In this document: positions 24,493-32,978 of the stretch, one piece after another
Layout: each line of letters begins with the position of its first letter
How positions within the stretch are numbered: position 1 is the stretch's first letter
NCBI RefSeq assembly: GCF_052056295.1
Contig: NZ_CP182493.1
Span: 3,100,001 to 3,164,000, forward strand
Origin: Catenovulum sp052056295
GTDB taxonomy: Bacteria; Pseudomonadota; Gammaproteobacteria; Enterobacterales; Alteromonadaceae
DNA length: 64,000 nt
Direction: 5' to 3'
Program-made: the position numbers and the translations under genes
The notes under the pieces: generated by a model
Database searches by the model: none
Seen by the model: only the letters and a program-made list of their open reading frames with translations
What the model was told of the DNA's origin: nothing

Positions 24493-26709
24493 TTATTTTT
24501 TCAAATCGAATCTATCGTTGGTCATTACTTTTGTCCAAGCGTTAACAAAGTCTTGAACAAATTTGTTTTTAGCATCTTCAGATGCATAAACTTCAGCAAT
24601 GGCACGTAATTCAGAATTTGAACCGAAAATTAAGTCAACTGGCGTTGCCGTCCACTTTAATTTGCCTGTTTGGCGATCACGACCTTCGTAAACACCAGCA
24701 TCTTTATCTGACTTGCTCCACTTAGTAGACATATCTAATAAGTTTACAAAGAAGTCGTTGGTTAAAGTGCCAGGTTTAGCTGTGAATACACCATGTTGGC
24801 TTTGTTCAAAGTTAGCGTTTAATACACGCATACCACCTAATAAAGCTGTCATTTCAGGTACAGATAAATCAAGTAAATCTGCACGCTCAACTAACATTTC
24901 AGTTGGCCCTTTGTAGTTACCACCGACAAAGTAGTTACGGAAGCCGTCTGCTTTTGGCTCAAGGTAGCTGAATGATTGAACATCAGTCATATCTTGCGAA
25001 GCATCCATACGACCTGGCTTAAATGGTACTTCAATTGAATATCCAGCATCTTTCGCTGATTGTTCAATTGCCGCTGCACCCGCTAATACTATAGTGTCAG
25101 CTAAAGAAATCTTTTTGCCACTACGTGTTTTGCGGTTGAACTGCTGTTGAATTTTCTCTAGTTTGTTTAAAACTTTCGCCAATTCTTTTGGATTGTTCAC
25201 TGCCCAATCTTTTTGTGGCGCTAAAGCAACACGTGCACCATTTGCACCACCACGCATATCTGTACCACGGTAACTTGCAGCAGACGCCCAAGCAACACGA
25301 ACTAACTCAGATACAGTTAAACCAGAATCTAAAATTTCAGCTTTAAGACGTTTAACGTCTTTTGCGTCAACTAACTTGTGGTCAACTTCTGGGATGTAGT
25401 CTTGCCACTTTAGTACTTCTTGTGGAATTTCTTTACCCAAATAACGTGCACGCGGACCTAAATCTCTGTGGTTTAATTTGAACCAAGCTTTAGCAAAAGC
25501 AAGTTCGTATTTTTTCGGATCTTTGTGGAAGCTCTCTGCAATTTTACGGAATGCAGGATCTTCTTTTAATGCCAAGTCAGTGGTAAACATGATGGGTGCA
25601 TGACGCTTACCAGGAATATGTGCATCAGGTACTAAATTGGCTGCTGCTTTATTATCTGGGATCCATTGGATTGCACCAGCAGGGCTGCGAGTTTGTACCC
25701 AGTTAAAACCAAATAAGTTATCTAAATAGTTAGATGTCCATTGAGTTGGTGAAACTGTCCAAGCACCTTCTAAACCACTGGTAATAGTGTCTTCAGAATG
25801 GCCTTTACCACATTTATTTTTCCAACCAAAACCTTGTTCTTCAATTGCCGCTGCTGCTGGCTCTTTACCAGTACAATCAGAAGGTTTTTTCGCACCATGT
25901 GCTTTACCAAAAGTGTGACCACCAGCAATTAACGCAACGATTTCTTCGTCATTCATCGCCATACGGCCAAATGACATACGAATATCTTGTGCTGCTAATA
26001 GTGGGTCTGGGTTGCCATGTGGGCCTTCAGGATTTACGTATATCAAACCCATTTCAACTGCCGCTAATGGACCTTTTAAGCCACCTTTGCCGTCACGACG
26101 CTCGTCTTTTAACATAGCTTTTTCAGGACCCCAATAAACGTGATCTGGTTCCCAATCGTCTTCACGACCACCAGCAAAACCGAAAGTAGTAAAGCCCATG
26201 TCTTCTAAAGATACGTTACCGGTTAAAGCCATTAAATCAGCCCATGAAATATCACGGCCGTATTTTTGTTTGATAGGCCATAATAAACGACGTGCTTTGT
26301 CTAAGTTGGCATTGTCTGGCCAGCTGTTTAGTGGATCGAAACGCATTTGACCACCGCCAGAACCACCGCGGCCGTCATGTACGCGGTATGTACCCGCTGC
26401 GTGCCATGCCATACGAATAAAGAATGGCCCGTAATGACCATAATCGGCTGGCCACCAATCTTGTGAAGTGGTTAAAACTTTTCGGATATCTGCTTTTACT
26501 GCGTCTAAATCTAGTGCTTCGAATGCTTCTGCATAGTTGAAATTGTCGCCGTATGGATTTGATTCCACGCCGTGTGCGCGAAGTTGGGTAAGGTCTAATT
26601 GCTCCGGCCACCAGAATTTATTTGTTTTGGTGTCTGTACCTGCCATTGCTGTTGCTGATGAAACAGCAAATGCAACCGCAGTCATTATCGGAAGTGCTTT
26701 TTTTAACAT
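24493..26709 (-). CDS. katG: Catalase-peroxidase KatG with export signal
   Basis: A 738-residue bifunctional catalase-peroxidase. The haem-side distal residues are visible as Arg99, Trp102 and His103 (R-M-A-W-H-A-A-G-T-Y-R). The proximal His is about 264 (G-G-H-T-F-G-K-A-H-G). The Trp-Tyr-Met adduct residues correspond to Trp102, Tyr223 and Met249. It removes hydrogen peroxide. The first 23 residues (MLKKALPIMTAVAFAVSSAT, then AMA) are a cleavable Sec signal, which most KatG lack, so this is probably a periplasmic KatG like KatP. It is single-gene with its own terminator. The 808-bp gap upstream holds two structured repeats and a 172-bp palindromic element. Confidence 0.95.
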   Translation of the reverse strand: MLKKALPIMTAVAFAVSSATAMAGTDTKTNKFWWPEQLDLTQLRAHGVESNPYGDNFNYAEAFEALDLDAVKADIRKVLTTSQDWWPADYGHYGPFFIRMAWHAAGTYRVHDGRGGSGGGQMRFDPLNSWPDNANLDKARRLLWPIKQKYGRDISWADLMALTGNVSLEDMGFTTFGFAGGREDDWEPDHVYWGPEKAMLKDERRDGKGGLKGPLAAVEMGLIYVNPEGPHGNPDPLLAAQDIRMSFGRMAMNDEEIVALIAGGHTFGKAHGAKKPSDCTGKEPAAAAIEEQGFGWKNKCGKGHSEDTITSGLEGAWTVSPTQWTSNYLDNLFGFNWVQTRSPAGAIQWIPDNKAAANLVPDAHIPGKRHAPIMFTTDLALKEDPAFRKIAESFHKDPKKYELAFAKAWFKLNHRDLGPRARYLGKEIPQEVLKWQDYIPEVDHKLVDAKDVKRLKAEILDSGLTVSELVRVAWASAASYRGTDMRGGANGARVALAPQKDWAVNNPKELAKVLNKLEKIQQQFNRKTRSGKKISLADTIVLAGAAAIEQSAKDAGYSIEVPFKPGRMDASQDMTDVQSFSYLEPKADGFRNYFVGGNYKGPTEMLVERADLLDLSVPEMTALLGGMRVLNANFEQSQHGVFTAKPGTLTNDFFVNLLDMSTKWSKSDKDAGVYEGRDRQTGKLKWTATPVDLIFGSNSELRAIAEVYASEDAKNKFVQDFVNAWTKVMTNDRFDLKK

Positions 26710-26913
26710 GAGTTAATCCTTCTAGTCTGTTGTGTTGTGGAAACTTTTTACAGTATAAGTCGGAGGTTGCACTAAGATGGAGCGGGAAAAACAGATTGGA
26801 TTAATCGGATTTTTTGAAGTGCGTTTTGGAATTATAGATTAAGAGCAAGTGTAGAAAAGTTGCTGCAAGTTTTGTGCATTATGCCCACGATCGCTGCAGC
26901 TAAAGTGCCATTG

Positions 26914-27034
26914 AAGGTCAAGCTGGTTGAAATATTTTTTGCAAAATCGCTGCAAGGCCATCCATGGCCCGCTCTCAAACGGTATCCCTACCGATTGGAA
27001 GTTTTGCAAAAAACACTCTCAACCATCTTTCCTT
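26914..27034 (-). repeat. Structured intergenic repeat, copy 3 (minus)
   Basis: On the minus strand hairpin 1 is CGGTA-GGGA-TACCG (26980-26993) and hairpin 2 is GGCCA-TGGA-TGGCC (26956-26969). The outer stem is TTTTGCAAAA-type with further pairing of AAGGTCAAGCTGGTTG (26914-26929) and 27020-27034. A GTGCCAT end motif extends it to 26905. It lies upstream of katG in katG's direction, and it is nearly identical in its core to copies 6, 7 and 10. Confidence 0.85.
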
Positions 27035-27071
27035 GGCAATTTTTTCGCTGAGATGTTGCTGTTATGCGCAG

Positions 27072-27243
27072 TAGAGCTAAATCAATATAAATAGCTTTTA
27101 GCCCAGCCTTTCAGGAGCCTCGCAGACAGCCCACTTCTGTGTTGTATCATTTTGAAAGGTGACTACATTCCTGCAGTGATACGCCTTGAATTGAACTGTC
27201 TGTGATGGCTCTGATACTTGCAATTTATATTGATTTAGCTCTA
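27072..27243. repeat. 172-bp palindromic element with 21-bp terminal inverted repeats
   Basis: The termini 27072-27092 and 27223-27243 are exact 21-bp inverted repeats (inner 20 nt AGAGCTAAATCAATATAAAT). Inside, GAGCC...CAGACAG pairs with CTGTCTG...GGCTC, and GTATCA pairs with TGATAC, so nearly the whole element can form one long cruciform. No ORF of note is inside. It sits between structured repeat copies 3 and 4. A shorter relative overlaps the end of fucP. It is MITE-like; the parent transposase is unknown. Confidence 0.7.
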
Positions 27244-27322
27244 AAACGCTTTAAGTACGTAAGAAAAGGTAGTTAACCTGAGATTGGGTTAGTTAGGGTG
27301 AAAGAAGCGTTAAAGGTGCTAA

Positions 27323-27432
27323 GAAGGTGGATAGGGTGTTGCGAACAAAACTTCACAAAATAGGTATATTTTGTGAGAGCGCTTCAGGGATGAACTCGCA
27401 GCGTTTTTGGTCGGAATATCCTATTTACCTTC
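27323..27432 (+). repeat. Structured intergenic repeat, copy 4 (plus)
   Basis: The outer arms GAAGGTGGATAGG (27323-27335) and CCTATTTACCTTC (27420-27432) pair at 11 of 13 positions. Hairpin 1 is CACAAAATA-GGTA-TATTTTGTG (27354-27375). Hairpin 2 is TTCA-GGGA-TGAA (27383-27394). The joining segments CTTC, GAGCG and AGCG are present. AAGCGCT follows at 27453. Confidence 0.82.
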
Positions 27433-27517
27433 GGTCTTTGCCACCACATCCCAAGCGCTGCAACTAAGGCTTTTTAAACACATGTACTTTTGTTTGGTTA
27501 TAGAGCTAAGCAATGCA

Positions 27518-28636
27518 TTAAGCAGGATACAAACACCCAAGCACTTTTGGTTTTTTTGCACCAGTTAAAGCTGGAATATTCGCCGCTAAACGCTCAACAA
27601 AACAAAATGCTAACCAAGCAAAACACTGCGACTCAACCCAATCAGGATCAACCCCTTTTTCAGCAGAGCTCGCTACAGTAAAATCGCTACCAGCATAAAA
27701 ACTCAAACGCTGCATCAACAAACTATTGTGTGCACCACCACCACATATCCAAATATCCGCTTGGTCAAAATAATTTTTGACAGCCTTGATAATGGTCACA
27801 GCGGTTAAATCAACCAAAGTAGCTTGAACATCTTGCGCAGAAATATCAGTAGAAAATTGCGCTAACTTAGTTTGCAGCCAAGCTAAATGAAAATACTCGC
27901 GACCAGTGCTTTTAGGCGCTGACCGGCTAAAATAATCATCATTTAATAACAAAGTCAGTAAGTGGTCATTTACCACGCCTGATTTAGCCCATAAGCCATC
28001 GTTATCAAAACTCACTTGCTGATGGTTAAAAATCCAATCATTTAATAACGCATTGCCGGGGCCTGTATCAAAACCTGCAAGCACGTTGCCACTTTGAGCA
28101 ATCGCGGTAATATTGGCAATGCCACCAATATTAACTATCGCTTGATTGTTTTGGCCGCTGGTAAAAATACGTTGATGAAAAGCAGGCACTAAAGGGGCAC
28201 CTTGGCCGCCTGCGGCAATGTCCGCACTGCGAAAATCACCAATTACATCAATACCAGTTAACTCGGCCAATAACGCATGATTACCAATTTGCACAGTAAA
28301 AGCAGGGTTCAAATCAACACAATGGCGAATGGTTTGCCCGTGGTTACCAATAGCGACAATTTGTTCGGCTTGAATATTTTGTTGCTGGAGTAGCTCGTTT
28401 ACTGCTTGAGCATATAAGTGGCTGAGTTGTTGGCTAATAACTCCAACTTTTTCTACTTCATTGTCGCCACTTTGATACAAACTGCGAATTGTATTGGCAA
28501 AGTTATCAGGGAAGGGTAAATAATAATGAGCAAGAGGATTAATTGAGTGTTGGCCGTTATTCTGGCTAATGTCGACTAAGCTGGCATCAACACCATCAGC
28601 GCTGGTGCCAGACATTAAGCCAATAAACAAAGGCAT
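27518..28636 (-). CDS. anmK: Anhydro-N-acetylmuramic acid kinase
   Basis: A 372-residue sugar kinase (E. coli AnmK 369 aa) with the opening G-L-M-S-G-T-S-A-D-G-V-D-A-S-L, the G-N-H-G-Q-T-I-R-H segment, N-I-G-G-I-A-N-I-T and the F-D-T-G-P-G-N-A-L-L-N-D phosphate loop. It phosphorylates and opens 1,6-anhydro-MurNAc to MurNAc-6-phosphate in cell-wall recycling. It lies 10 bp downstream of an M23 endopeptidase gene on the same strand, so cell-wall turnover and recycling are coupled. Confidence 0.95.
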   Translation of the reverse strand: MPLFIGLMSGTSADGVDASLVDISQNNGQHSINPLAHYYLPFPDNFANTIRSLYQSGDNEVEKVGVISQQLSHLYAQAVNELLQQQNIQAEQIVAIGNHGQTIRHCVDLNPAFTVQIGNHALLAELTGIDVIGDFRSADIAAGGQGAPLVPAFHQRIFTSGQNNQAIVNIGGIANITAIAQSGNVLAGFDTGPGNALLNDWIFNHQQVSFDNDGLWAKSGVVNDHLLTLLLNDDYFSRSAPKSTGREYFHLAWLQTKLAQFSTDISAQDVQATLVDLTAVTIIKAVKNYFDQADIWICGGGAHNSLLMQRLSFYAGSDFTVASSAEKGVDPDWVESQCFAWLAFCFVERLAANIPALTGAKKPKVLGCLYPA

Positions 28637-28646
28637 ATATCATCCA

Positions 28647-30047
28647 TTAATTTGCGGCTAACAAAACGTTTTTATTGGTTTGCAATAACGACATCATGTT
28701 AGTTGCTATTGCCATAAACTCTTGTTTTTCGTTCGACTCAATTGGCAAAGCTTTAGGTAACTTGACTGTTTTTGGGTTTCTATGCACACCATTTACTAAA
28801 AATTCATAGTGTAAATGTGCGCCTGTCACTCGGCCTGTTGCTCCAACTGTACCAATTTTTTGATTTTGTTTAACTTTAGCACCTGTGCGAACATATCTTT
28901 TATGTAAGTGCAGATATTTAGTCACGTATTCTTTGCCATGCTGAATAAATACATAGTTACCATTTAAGCTGTTGTAGCCAGATTTAATTACTTTACCATC
29001 ACCAGCGGCCACAACCGGAGTGCCGGTGCGAGCTGCGTAATCTATCCCTCTGTGCGGAGCGACATTGCCTGTTACTGGATGTAAGCGACGAGGGTTAAAG
29101 CTAGAGCTAATATATTTAAAGTTAACTGGTGCGCGCAAAAACGCTTTGCGCATGCTGTTACCTTCTGGTGTGTAATAGTTGCCGTCGCTATGGCGAATAG
29201 CAGTAAATGCATCCCCTTGGTTAACAAACTCGGCGGCTAAAATATTGCCATAACCAGCGTGTTCACCTTCAACTAATAATTCTTCATAGACAACGGTAAA
29301 ACTGTCACCTTCACGAATATCTAAGGCAAAATCGACATCCCAGCCAAAAATGTTGGCAAGGTTCATAATTTGTGTGTCGTTTAAACCAGCTTGAACACCC
29401 GCATTCCAAAAGTTACTTTTAATGATAGCTGCGGCAAATGCGTGTTTTGTATCAACTGCACGAGTAACTTGTTGGGCGAAATAACCATTTTCTACTGGGG
29501 TGATTTCGATAAATTCAAATTTAGATAAGGGGTACATTAAACGATCAAACTTATCGTCTAAAAAGCCTAATTCAATGCTTTGTCCAGGACGCAATTTATT
29601 GATCAGCGTATTGGCTGCTGGGCCACTTTGGCTGACCTGTAATAAAGTTTTGGCAGATATTTTGTTACGCTCGAAGATTTTCGCTAAATTATCGTTCTTT
29701 TCAACTTTAACTGTGCGCCATTCTATTTTGGCATTGCTCTCAACTTCTTGCTCAATTACATCGGCTACTTGAGTACTTTCAACTCTGCTGTCTAATACTT
29801 GATTAATTTCGCTTGTGTCAGTAGGAGAATCTTGGCTGTTTTCAACCGAGGAGGGAACAACTTCAAGTGTAGATAAATCGTATCTAACACCGGGTTTTAA
29901 ACTGGTCGTGCTGGCGTCATTTTGTTTGGAGGCGCTGGCGTCTTCTAGTGGCAACCATAACGCTATCACCATAACTAAACTAATAAAGCCTATATAAACT
30001 TTATGTAATGTTGGAAAGTCGCTCCAAAAACGTGTCAAGCCACGCAT
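28647..30047 (-). CDS. mepM: M23 peptidoglycan DD-endopeptidase (MepM-like)
   Basis: A 466-residue protein. An N-terminal membrane anchor (about 15-35) is followed by an acidic linker, an OapA/LysM-like region (~110-190) and a C-terminal LytM/M23 domain. The metal-site motifs are H-R-G-I-D-Y-A at ~330 and H-L-H-Y-E-F at ~415. It cleaves D,D cross-links to allow sacculus expansion, like E. coli MepM (YebA, 440 aa). It is divergent from tyrS, a common arrangement in gammaproteobacteria, and cotranscribed with anmK. Confidence 0.9.
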   Translation of the reverse strand: MRGLTRFWSDFPTLHKVYIGFISLVMVIALWLPLEDASASKQNDASTTSLKPGVRYDLSTLEVVPSSVENSQDSPTDTSEINQVLDSRVESTQVADVIEQEVESNAKIEWRTVKVEKNDNLAKIFERNKISAKTLLQVSQSGPAANTLINKLRPGQSIELGFLDDKFDRLMYPLSKFEFIEITPVENGYFAQQVTRAVDTKHAFAAAIIKSNFWNAGVQAGLNDTQIMNLANIFGWDVDFALDIREGDSFTVVYEELLVEGEHAGYGNILAAEFVNQGDAFTAIRHSDGNYYTPEGNSMRKAFLRAPVNFKYISSSFNPRRLHPVTGNVAPHRGIDYAARTGTPVVAAGDGKVIKSGYNSLNGNYVFIQHGKEYVTKYLHLHKRYVRTGAKVKQNQKIGTVGATGRVTGAHLHYEFLVNGVHRNPKTVKLPKALPIESNEKQEFMAIATNMMSLLQTNKNVLLAAN

Positions 30048-30221
30048 TACTTCTTAACCTCTGTCACTAAAACAAGCGAAGAATATAATGAATTTGCTCG
30101 TTTTACCAGCATCCAAGCTTTAAATTCATTGAATTGACGGATAAAATGTCGGACTTTTACGCTGGATTGTCAACTTATCGGCACAGCACTGTTAACAGAA
30201 TTCTAAGATAGTAGGTAAATC

Positions 30222-31418
30222 ATGGCCGACATTCAGGCAGCACTAGCAGAAATTAAGCGCGGTGCAGAAGAGATTTTGGTAGAAGAAGAGCTAATTGAAA
30301 AGCTTAAATCAGGTAAACCATTAAAAATTAAAGCGGGTTTTGATCCAACAGCACCTGATTTGCATTTAGGTCACACTGTACTTATTAACAAAATGCGTGC
30401 TTTCCAACAATTAGGCCATGAGGTAATTTTCTTAATTGGTGATTTTACTGGTTTAATTGGCGATCCTACTGGCAAAAACGTTACGCGTAAGCCGCTAACC
30501 AAAGAGCAAGTACTTGCTAACGCTGAAACTTATAAAGAGCAAGTGTTTAAGATTTTAGATCCGGCAAAAACGCGTGTTGAGTTTAATTCTAAATGGATGA
30601 ACGAGTTAGGTGCTGCAGGTATGATTAAACTTGCAGCGCGTCAAACCGTTGCGCGTATGTTAGAGCGTGATGATTTTAAAAAGCGTTACACTGGCGGCCA
30701 GCCAATTGCGATTCATGAATTTTTATACCCTCTGGTACAAGGTTGGGACTCAGTTGCATTAGAGTCTGATGTTGAGTTAGGTGGTACTGACCAAAAATTC
30801 AATTTGTTAATGGGCCGCGAGTTACAAAAAGAAGAAGGTCAAAAACCACAAACTGTGTTGATGATGCCTTTATTAGAAGGTTTAGACGGTGTACAAAAAA
30901 TGTCTAAATCTTTGAATAACTATATTGGTATTACCGATGCACCAAACGATATGTTTGGTAAAGTTATGTCTATTTCTGATGATTTGATGTGGCGTTATTT
31001 TGATTTATTAAGCTTCCGTCCAATTGAAGAAATTGCTCAGCTGAAAGTTGATGTTGAAAACGGCAAAAACCCGCGAGACGTTAAAATTGAATTAGCGAAA
31101 GAGTTAATTGCTCGTTTCCACGATGACGCTGCGGCGCAAGGTGCAGAGCAAGATTTTATTCAGCGTTTCCAAAAAAATGCCATTCCGGATGATATTGACG
31201 AAGTAACTGTAACTACTGGTGAAGCTCAAGGTATTGCGAACTTGCTTAAAGAAGCTGGTTTGGTTGCAAGTACCAGTGAAGCTATGCGTATGATTAAGCA
31301 GGGCGCTGTTAAAATTGATGGCGAAAAAGTTGCTGATAATAAGTTGCAAATTGAGGTTGGTAGCGAAGCTGTTTATCAAGTTGGTAAACGTAAATTTGCT
31401 AAAATTTCATTAGTTTAG
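30222..31418 (+). CDS. tyrS: Tyrosyl-tRNA synthetase
   Basis: A 398-residue class I synthetase. The HIGH-type motif is H-L-G-H (residues ~47-50) and the KMSKS motif is K-M-S-K-S (~228). A C-terminal S4 RNA-binding domain ends the protein (I-K-Q-G-A-V-K-I-D-G-E-K-V). Its length and the G-D-F-T-G-L-I-G-D-P-T-G segment match the TyrZ-like bacterial type. It charges tRNA-Tyr. It is followed by a 695-bp gene-free region with two structured repeats; no terminator is evident. Confidence 0.96.
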   Translation: MADIQAALAEIKRGAEEILVEEELIEKLKSGKPLKIKAGFDPTAPDLHLGHTVLINKMRAFQQLGHEVIFLIGDFTGLIGDPTGKNVTRKPLTKEQVLANAETYKEQVFKILDPAKTRVEFNSKWMNELGAAGMIKLAARQTVARMLERDDFKKRYTGGQPIAIHEFLYPLVQGWDSVALESDVELGGTDQKFNLLMGRELQKEEGQKPQTVLMMPLLEGLDGVQKMSKSLNNYIGITDAPNDMFGKVMSISDDLMWRYFDLLSFRPIEEIAQLKVDVENGKNPRDVKIELAKELIARFHDDAAAQGAEQDFIQRFQKNAIPDDIDEVTVTTGEAQGIANLLKEAGLVASTSEAMRMIKQGAVKIDGEKVADNKLQIEVGSEAVYQVGKRKFAKISLV

Positions 31419-31506
31419 TTATTGTTGCTGCAAGTATCGTGGCATGGAAGGTCAAGCTGGTTGCGAGATGTTTCTCAAAACCGCTGAAATTCTGTGCTAT
31501 AAATGC

Positions 31507-31617
31507 GAAGCTTAATGGAATATTGTTCGCAAAAACGCTTCGAGCCCATCCCTGGGCCGCTCGCAAAAGATATCCCTATCTTTTGAAGTTTTGCTCACAA
31601 CATTTCCATCAACCTTC
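31507..31617 (-). repeat. Structured intergenic repeat, copy 5 (minus)
   Basis: The outer arms GAAGCTTAATGG (31507-31518) and CCATCAACCTTC (31606-31617) pair at 10 of 12 positions. On the minus strand hairpin 1 is CAAAAGATA-GGGA-TATCTTTTG (31564-31585) and hairpin 2 is GCCCA-GGGA-TGGGC (31544-31557). The joining segments CTTC, GAGCG and AGCG are present. Confidence 0.82.
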
Positions 31618-31700
31618 TCGGCATTTTTATTGCTGATAGCACTATGACTATTCTCATATTTTGTCGCATAACTTTACGTGTTCGCAGCAAAACAATTATC

Positions 31701-31821
31701 AAGGAAAGGTGGTTGGGAGTGTTTTTTGCAAAACTTCCAATCGGTAGGGATACCGTTTGAGAGCGGGCCATGGATGGCCTTGCAGCGATTTTGCAAAAAA
31801 TATCGCAACCAACTTGACCTT
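31701..31821 (+). repeat. Structured intergenic repeat, copy 6 (plus)
   Basis: Hairpin 1 is CGGTA-GGGA-TACCG (31742-31755) and hairpin 2 is GGCCA-TGGA-TGGCC (31766-31779). The inner outer-stem is TTTTTTGCAAAA with TTTTGCAAAAAA, extended imperfectly by 31701-31715 and 31806-31821. It is nearly identical to copy 10 and, in reverse, to copies 3 and 7. Confidence 0.85.
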
Positions 31822-32113
31822 CTATGGCACAATTCTTAAAGCTCCATAAACACACTCCCAACCGTCTTTCCATACACTTATATTGCAGGAACGAAAAGCG
31901 ATTTTAGAAAATTATGCTTCGACAGGACTCTGTTACTCGGTTTTTATAGCGCTAAAAGGAACTCCCCTTAAACGACCGTGCACTGAATATAGAAAATCAC
32001 GCATAGAGATGGCTTGGATGCACCGCAACTTAAACTAATTTTACGGCATTTAAGTTGCCATTCGTGGCCGAAATATCTAAACTGCGTCGGTCATTTTTTA
32101 GAAGAACTGCGCT

Positions 32114-32893
32114 GTGAATTTATATAAAAAAATAAAAAACAAAAGCTTACAACTAGCCAGCTTATTGGCACTACAATGGGTTGTATTAACCTCATATGCG
32201 CATGCAGAAATAGCGATTATTATTGACGATGTCGGCTATCGCGCAACAGACCGCGCGCTACTTACACTTCCACCCGAAATTACCTTATCAATGTTGCCCC
32301 ACACCCCACATGGCAAAGAGCTTGCTGATTTAGCCAGTGCGCGCGGCCACGAAATTATGCTGCATTTACCAATGGAATCACTCAGCGGACAAACGCTAGA
32401 GCCGGGAACAATTTATAGCAGCATGTCAGAGCAACAAATCACCCAAACACTTGAAACCGCGATAGCTCAGTACCCACAAGTTATTGGGGTGAACAATCAT
32501 ATGGGCAGTAAACTAACTCAAATGGAAAAGCCGCTAGCGGCGATTATGCGCGTACTGAAAAAACACAATTTGTATTTTGTTGATAGCCGCACCAGCAGTG
32601 CGTCGCAGGCGTTAATTGTGGCTCAGCAAAACGGGGTGACAGCATATCGTCGGCATGTATTTTTAGACAACGAAATAGACGAAGTGGCTATTCAACGCCA
32701 GTTAAATAAAGTGCTGCATTTAGCCACCAAAAAACAAACTGTTATTGCTATTGGCCACCCGCATCCACAAACAATTGCAGTTTTGCAAAAGTTTTTTGCT
32801 CAGTACACAGCTAATGCAATTGCTTTGCAGCGAGTGTCTGATTTAGCGCCAGCGCAAGTTCATATTGCCAAACATGTGTCTTATGCCGAATGA
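32114..32893 (+). CDS. Divergent polysaccharide deacetylase family protein (YibQ-like)
   Basis: A 259-residue exported protein starting at a GTG, with a signal ending in S-Y-A-H-A. The mature part opens with E-I-A-I-I-I-D-D-V-G-Y, then L-P-M-E-S, N-N-H-M-G-S and F-V-D-S-R-T, the pattern of the divergent polysaccharide deacetylase family (PF04748; E. coli YibQ 319 aa). The family keeps the deacetylase fold and metal ligands; the physiological substrate is not established. It stands alone, 85 bp before the M16 protease gene. Confidence 0.88.
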   Translation: MNLYKKIKNKSLQLASLLALQWVVLTSYAHAEIAIIIDDVGYRATDRALLTLPPEITLSMLPHTPHGKELADLASARGHEIMLHLPMESLSGQTLEPGTIYSSMSEQQITQTLETAIAQYPQVIGVNNHMGSKLTQMEKPLAAIMRVLKKHNLYFVDSRTSSASQALIVAQQNGVTAYRRHVFLDNEIDEVAIQRQLNKVLHLATKKQTVIAIGHPHPQTIAVLQKFFAQYTANAIALQRVSDLAPAQVHIAKHVSYAE

Positions 32894-32978
32894 CACGCGT
32901 TTAAATAAATCGAATTAAACTAACAAACAAAAATTGAGTCTTACCACTCACTAAAAAAACAAGCACGAGGATTTTTGC

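Larger units (their letters stand above)
26710..27517. other. 808-bp gene-free region upstream of katG
   Basis: No convincing gene is present. It contains structured repeat copies 3 and 4 and the 172-bp palindrome between them. The first ~200 bp should also hold the katG promoter, which I could not pinpoint. Confidence 0.7.
31439..31830. mobile_element. ~392-bp MITE-like composite repeat, copy A
   Basis: The ends 31439-31466 and 31803-31830 are 28-bp inverted repeats with 25 matches. Between them lie a truncated outer arm, structured repeat copy 5 and copy 6. The whole unit recurs at 41252-41634 in the same orientation, including the spacer between the two structured repeats. No transposase is encoded. 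It behaves like non-autonomous mobile DNA, though the mobilising enzyme is not seen. Confidence 0.65.
31419..32113. other. 695-bp gene-free region after tyrS
   Basis: It contains a ~392-bp composite repeat (31439-31830) that embeds structured repeat copies 5 and 6. Downstream, 31888-31921 resembles the 3-prime end of the structured repeats. GCAACTTAAA (32021-32030) and TTTAAGTTGC form a further hairpin, possibly a decayed copy. No gene is supported. Confidence 0.6.

Noticed and set aside
26914..27432. tRNA gene in the katG upstream region
   Set aside because: The clover-like fold has no acceptor/T-loop consensus (no GGTTCRA) and no anticodon arm geometry; it belongs to the repeat family.
31439..31873. 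Open frames of 65 and 92 codons over the 31-kb composite
   Set aside because: Same reason: they follow palindromic DNA, with no family resemblance and no initiation signal.
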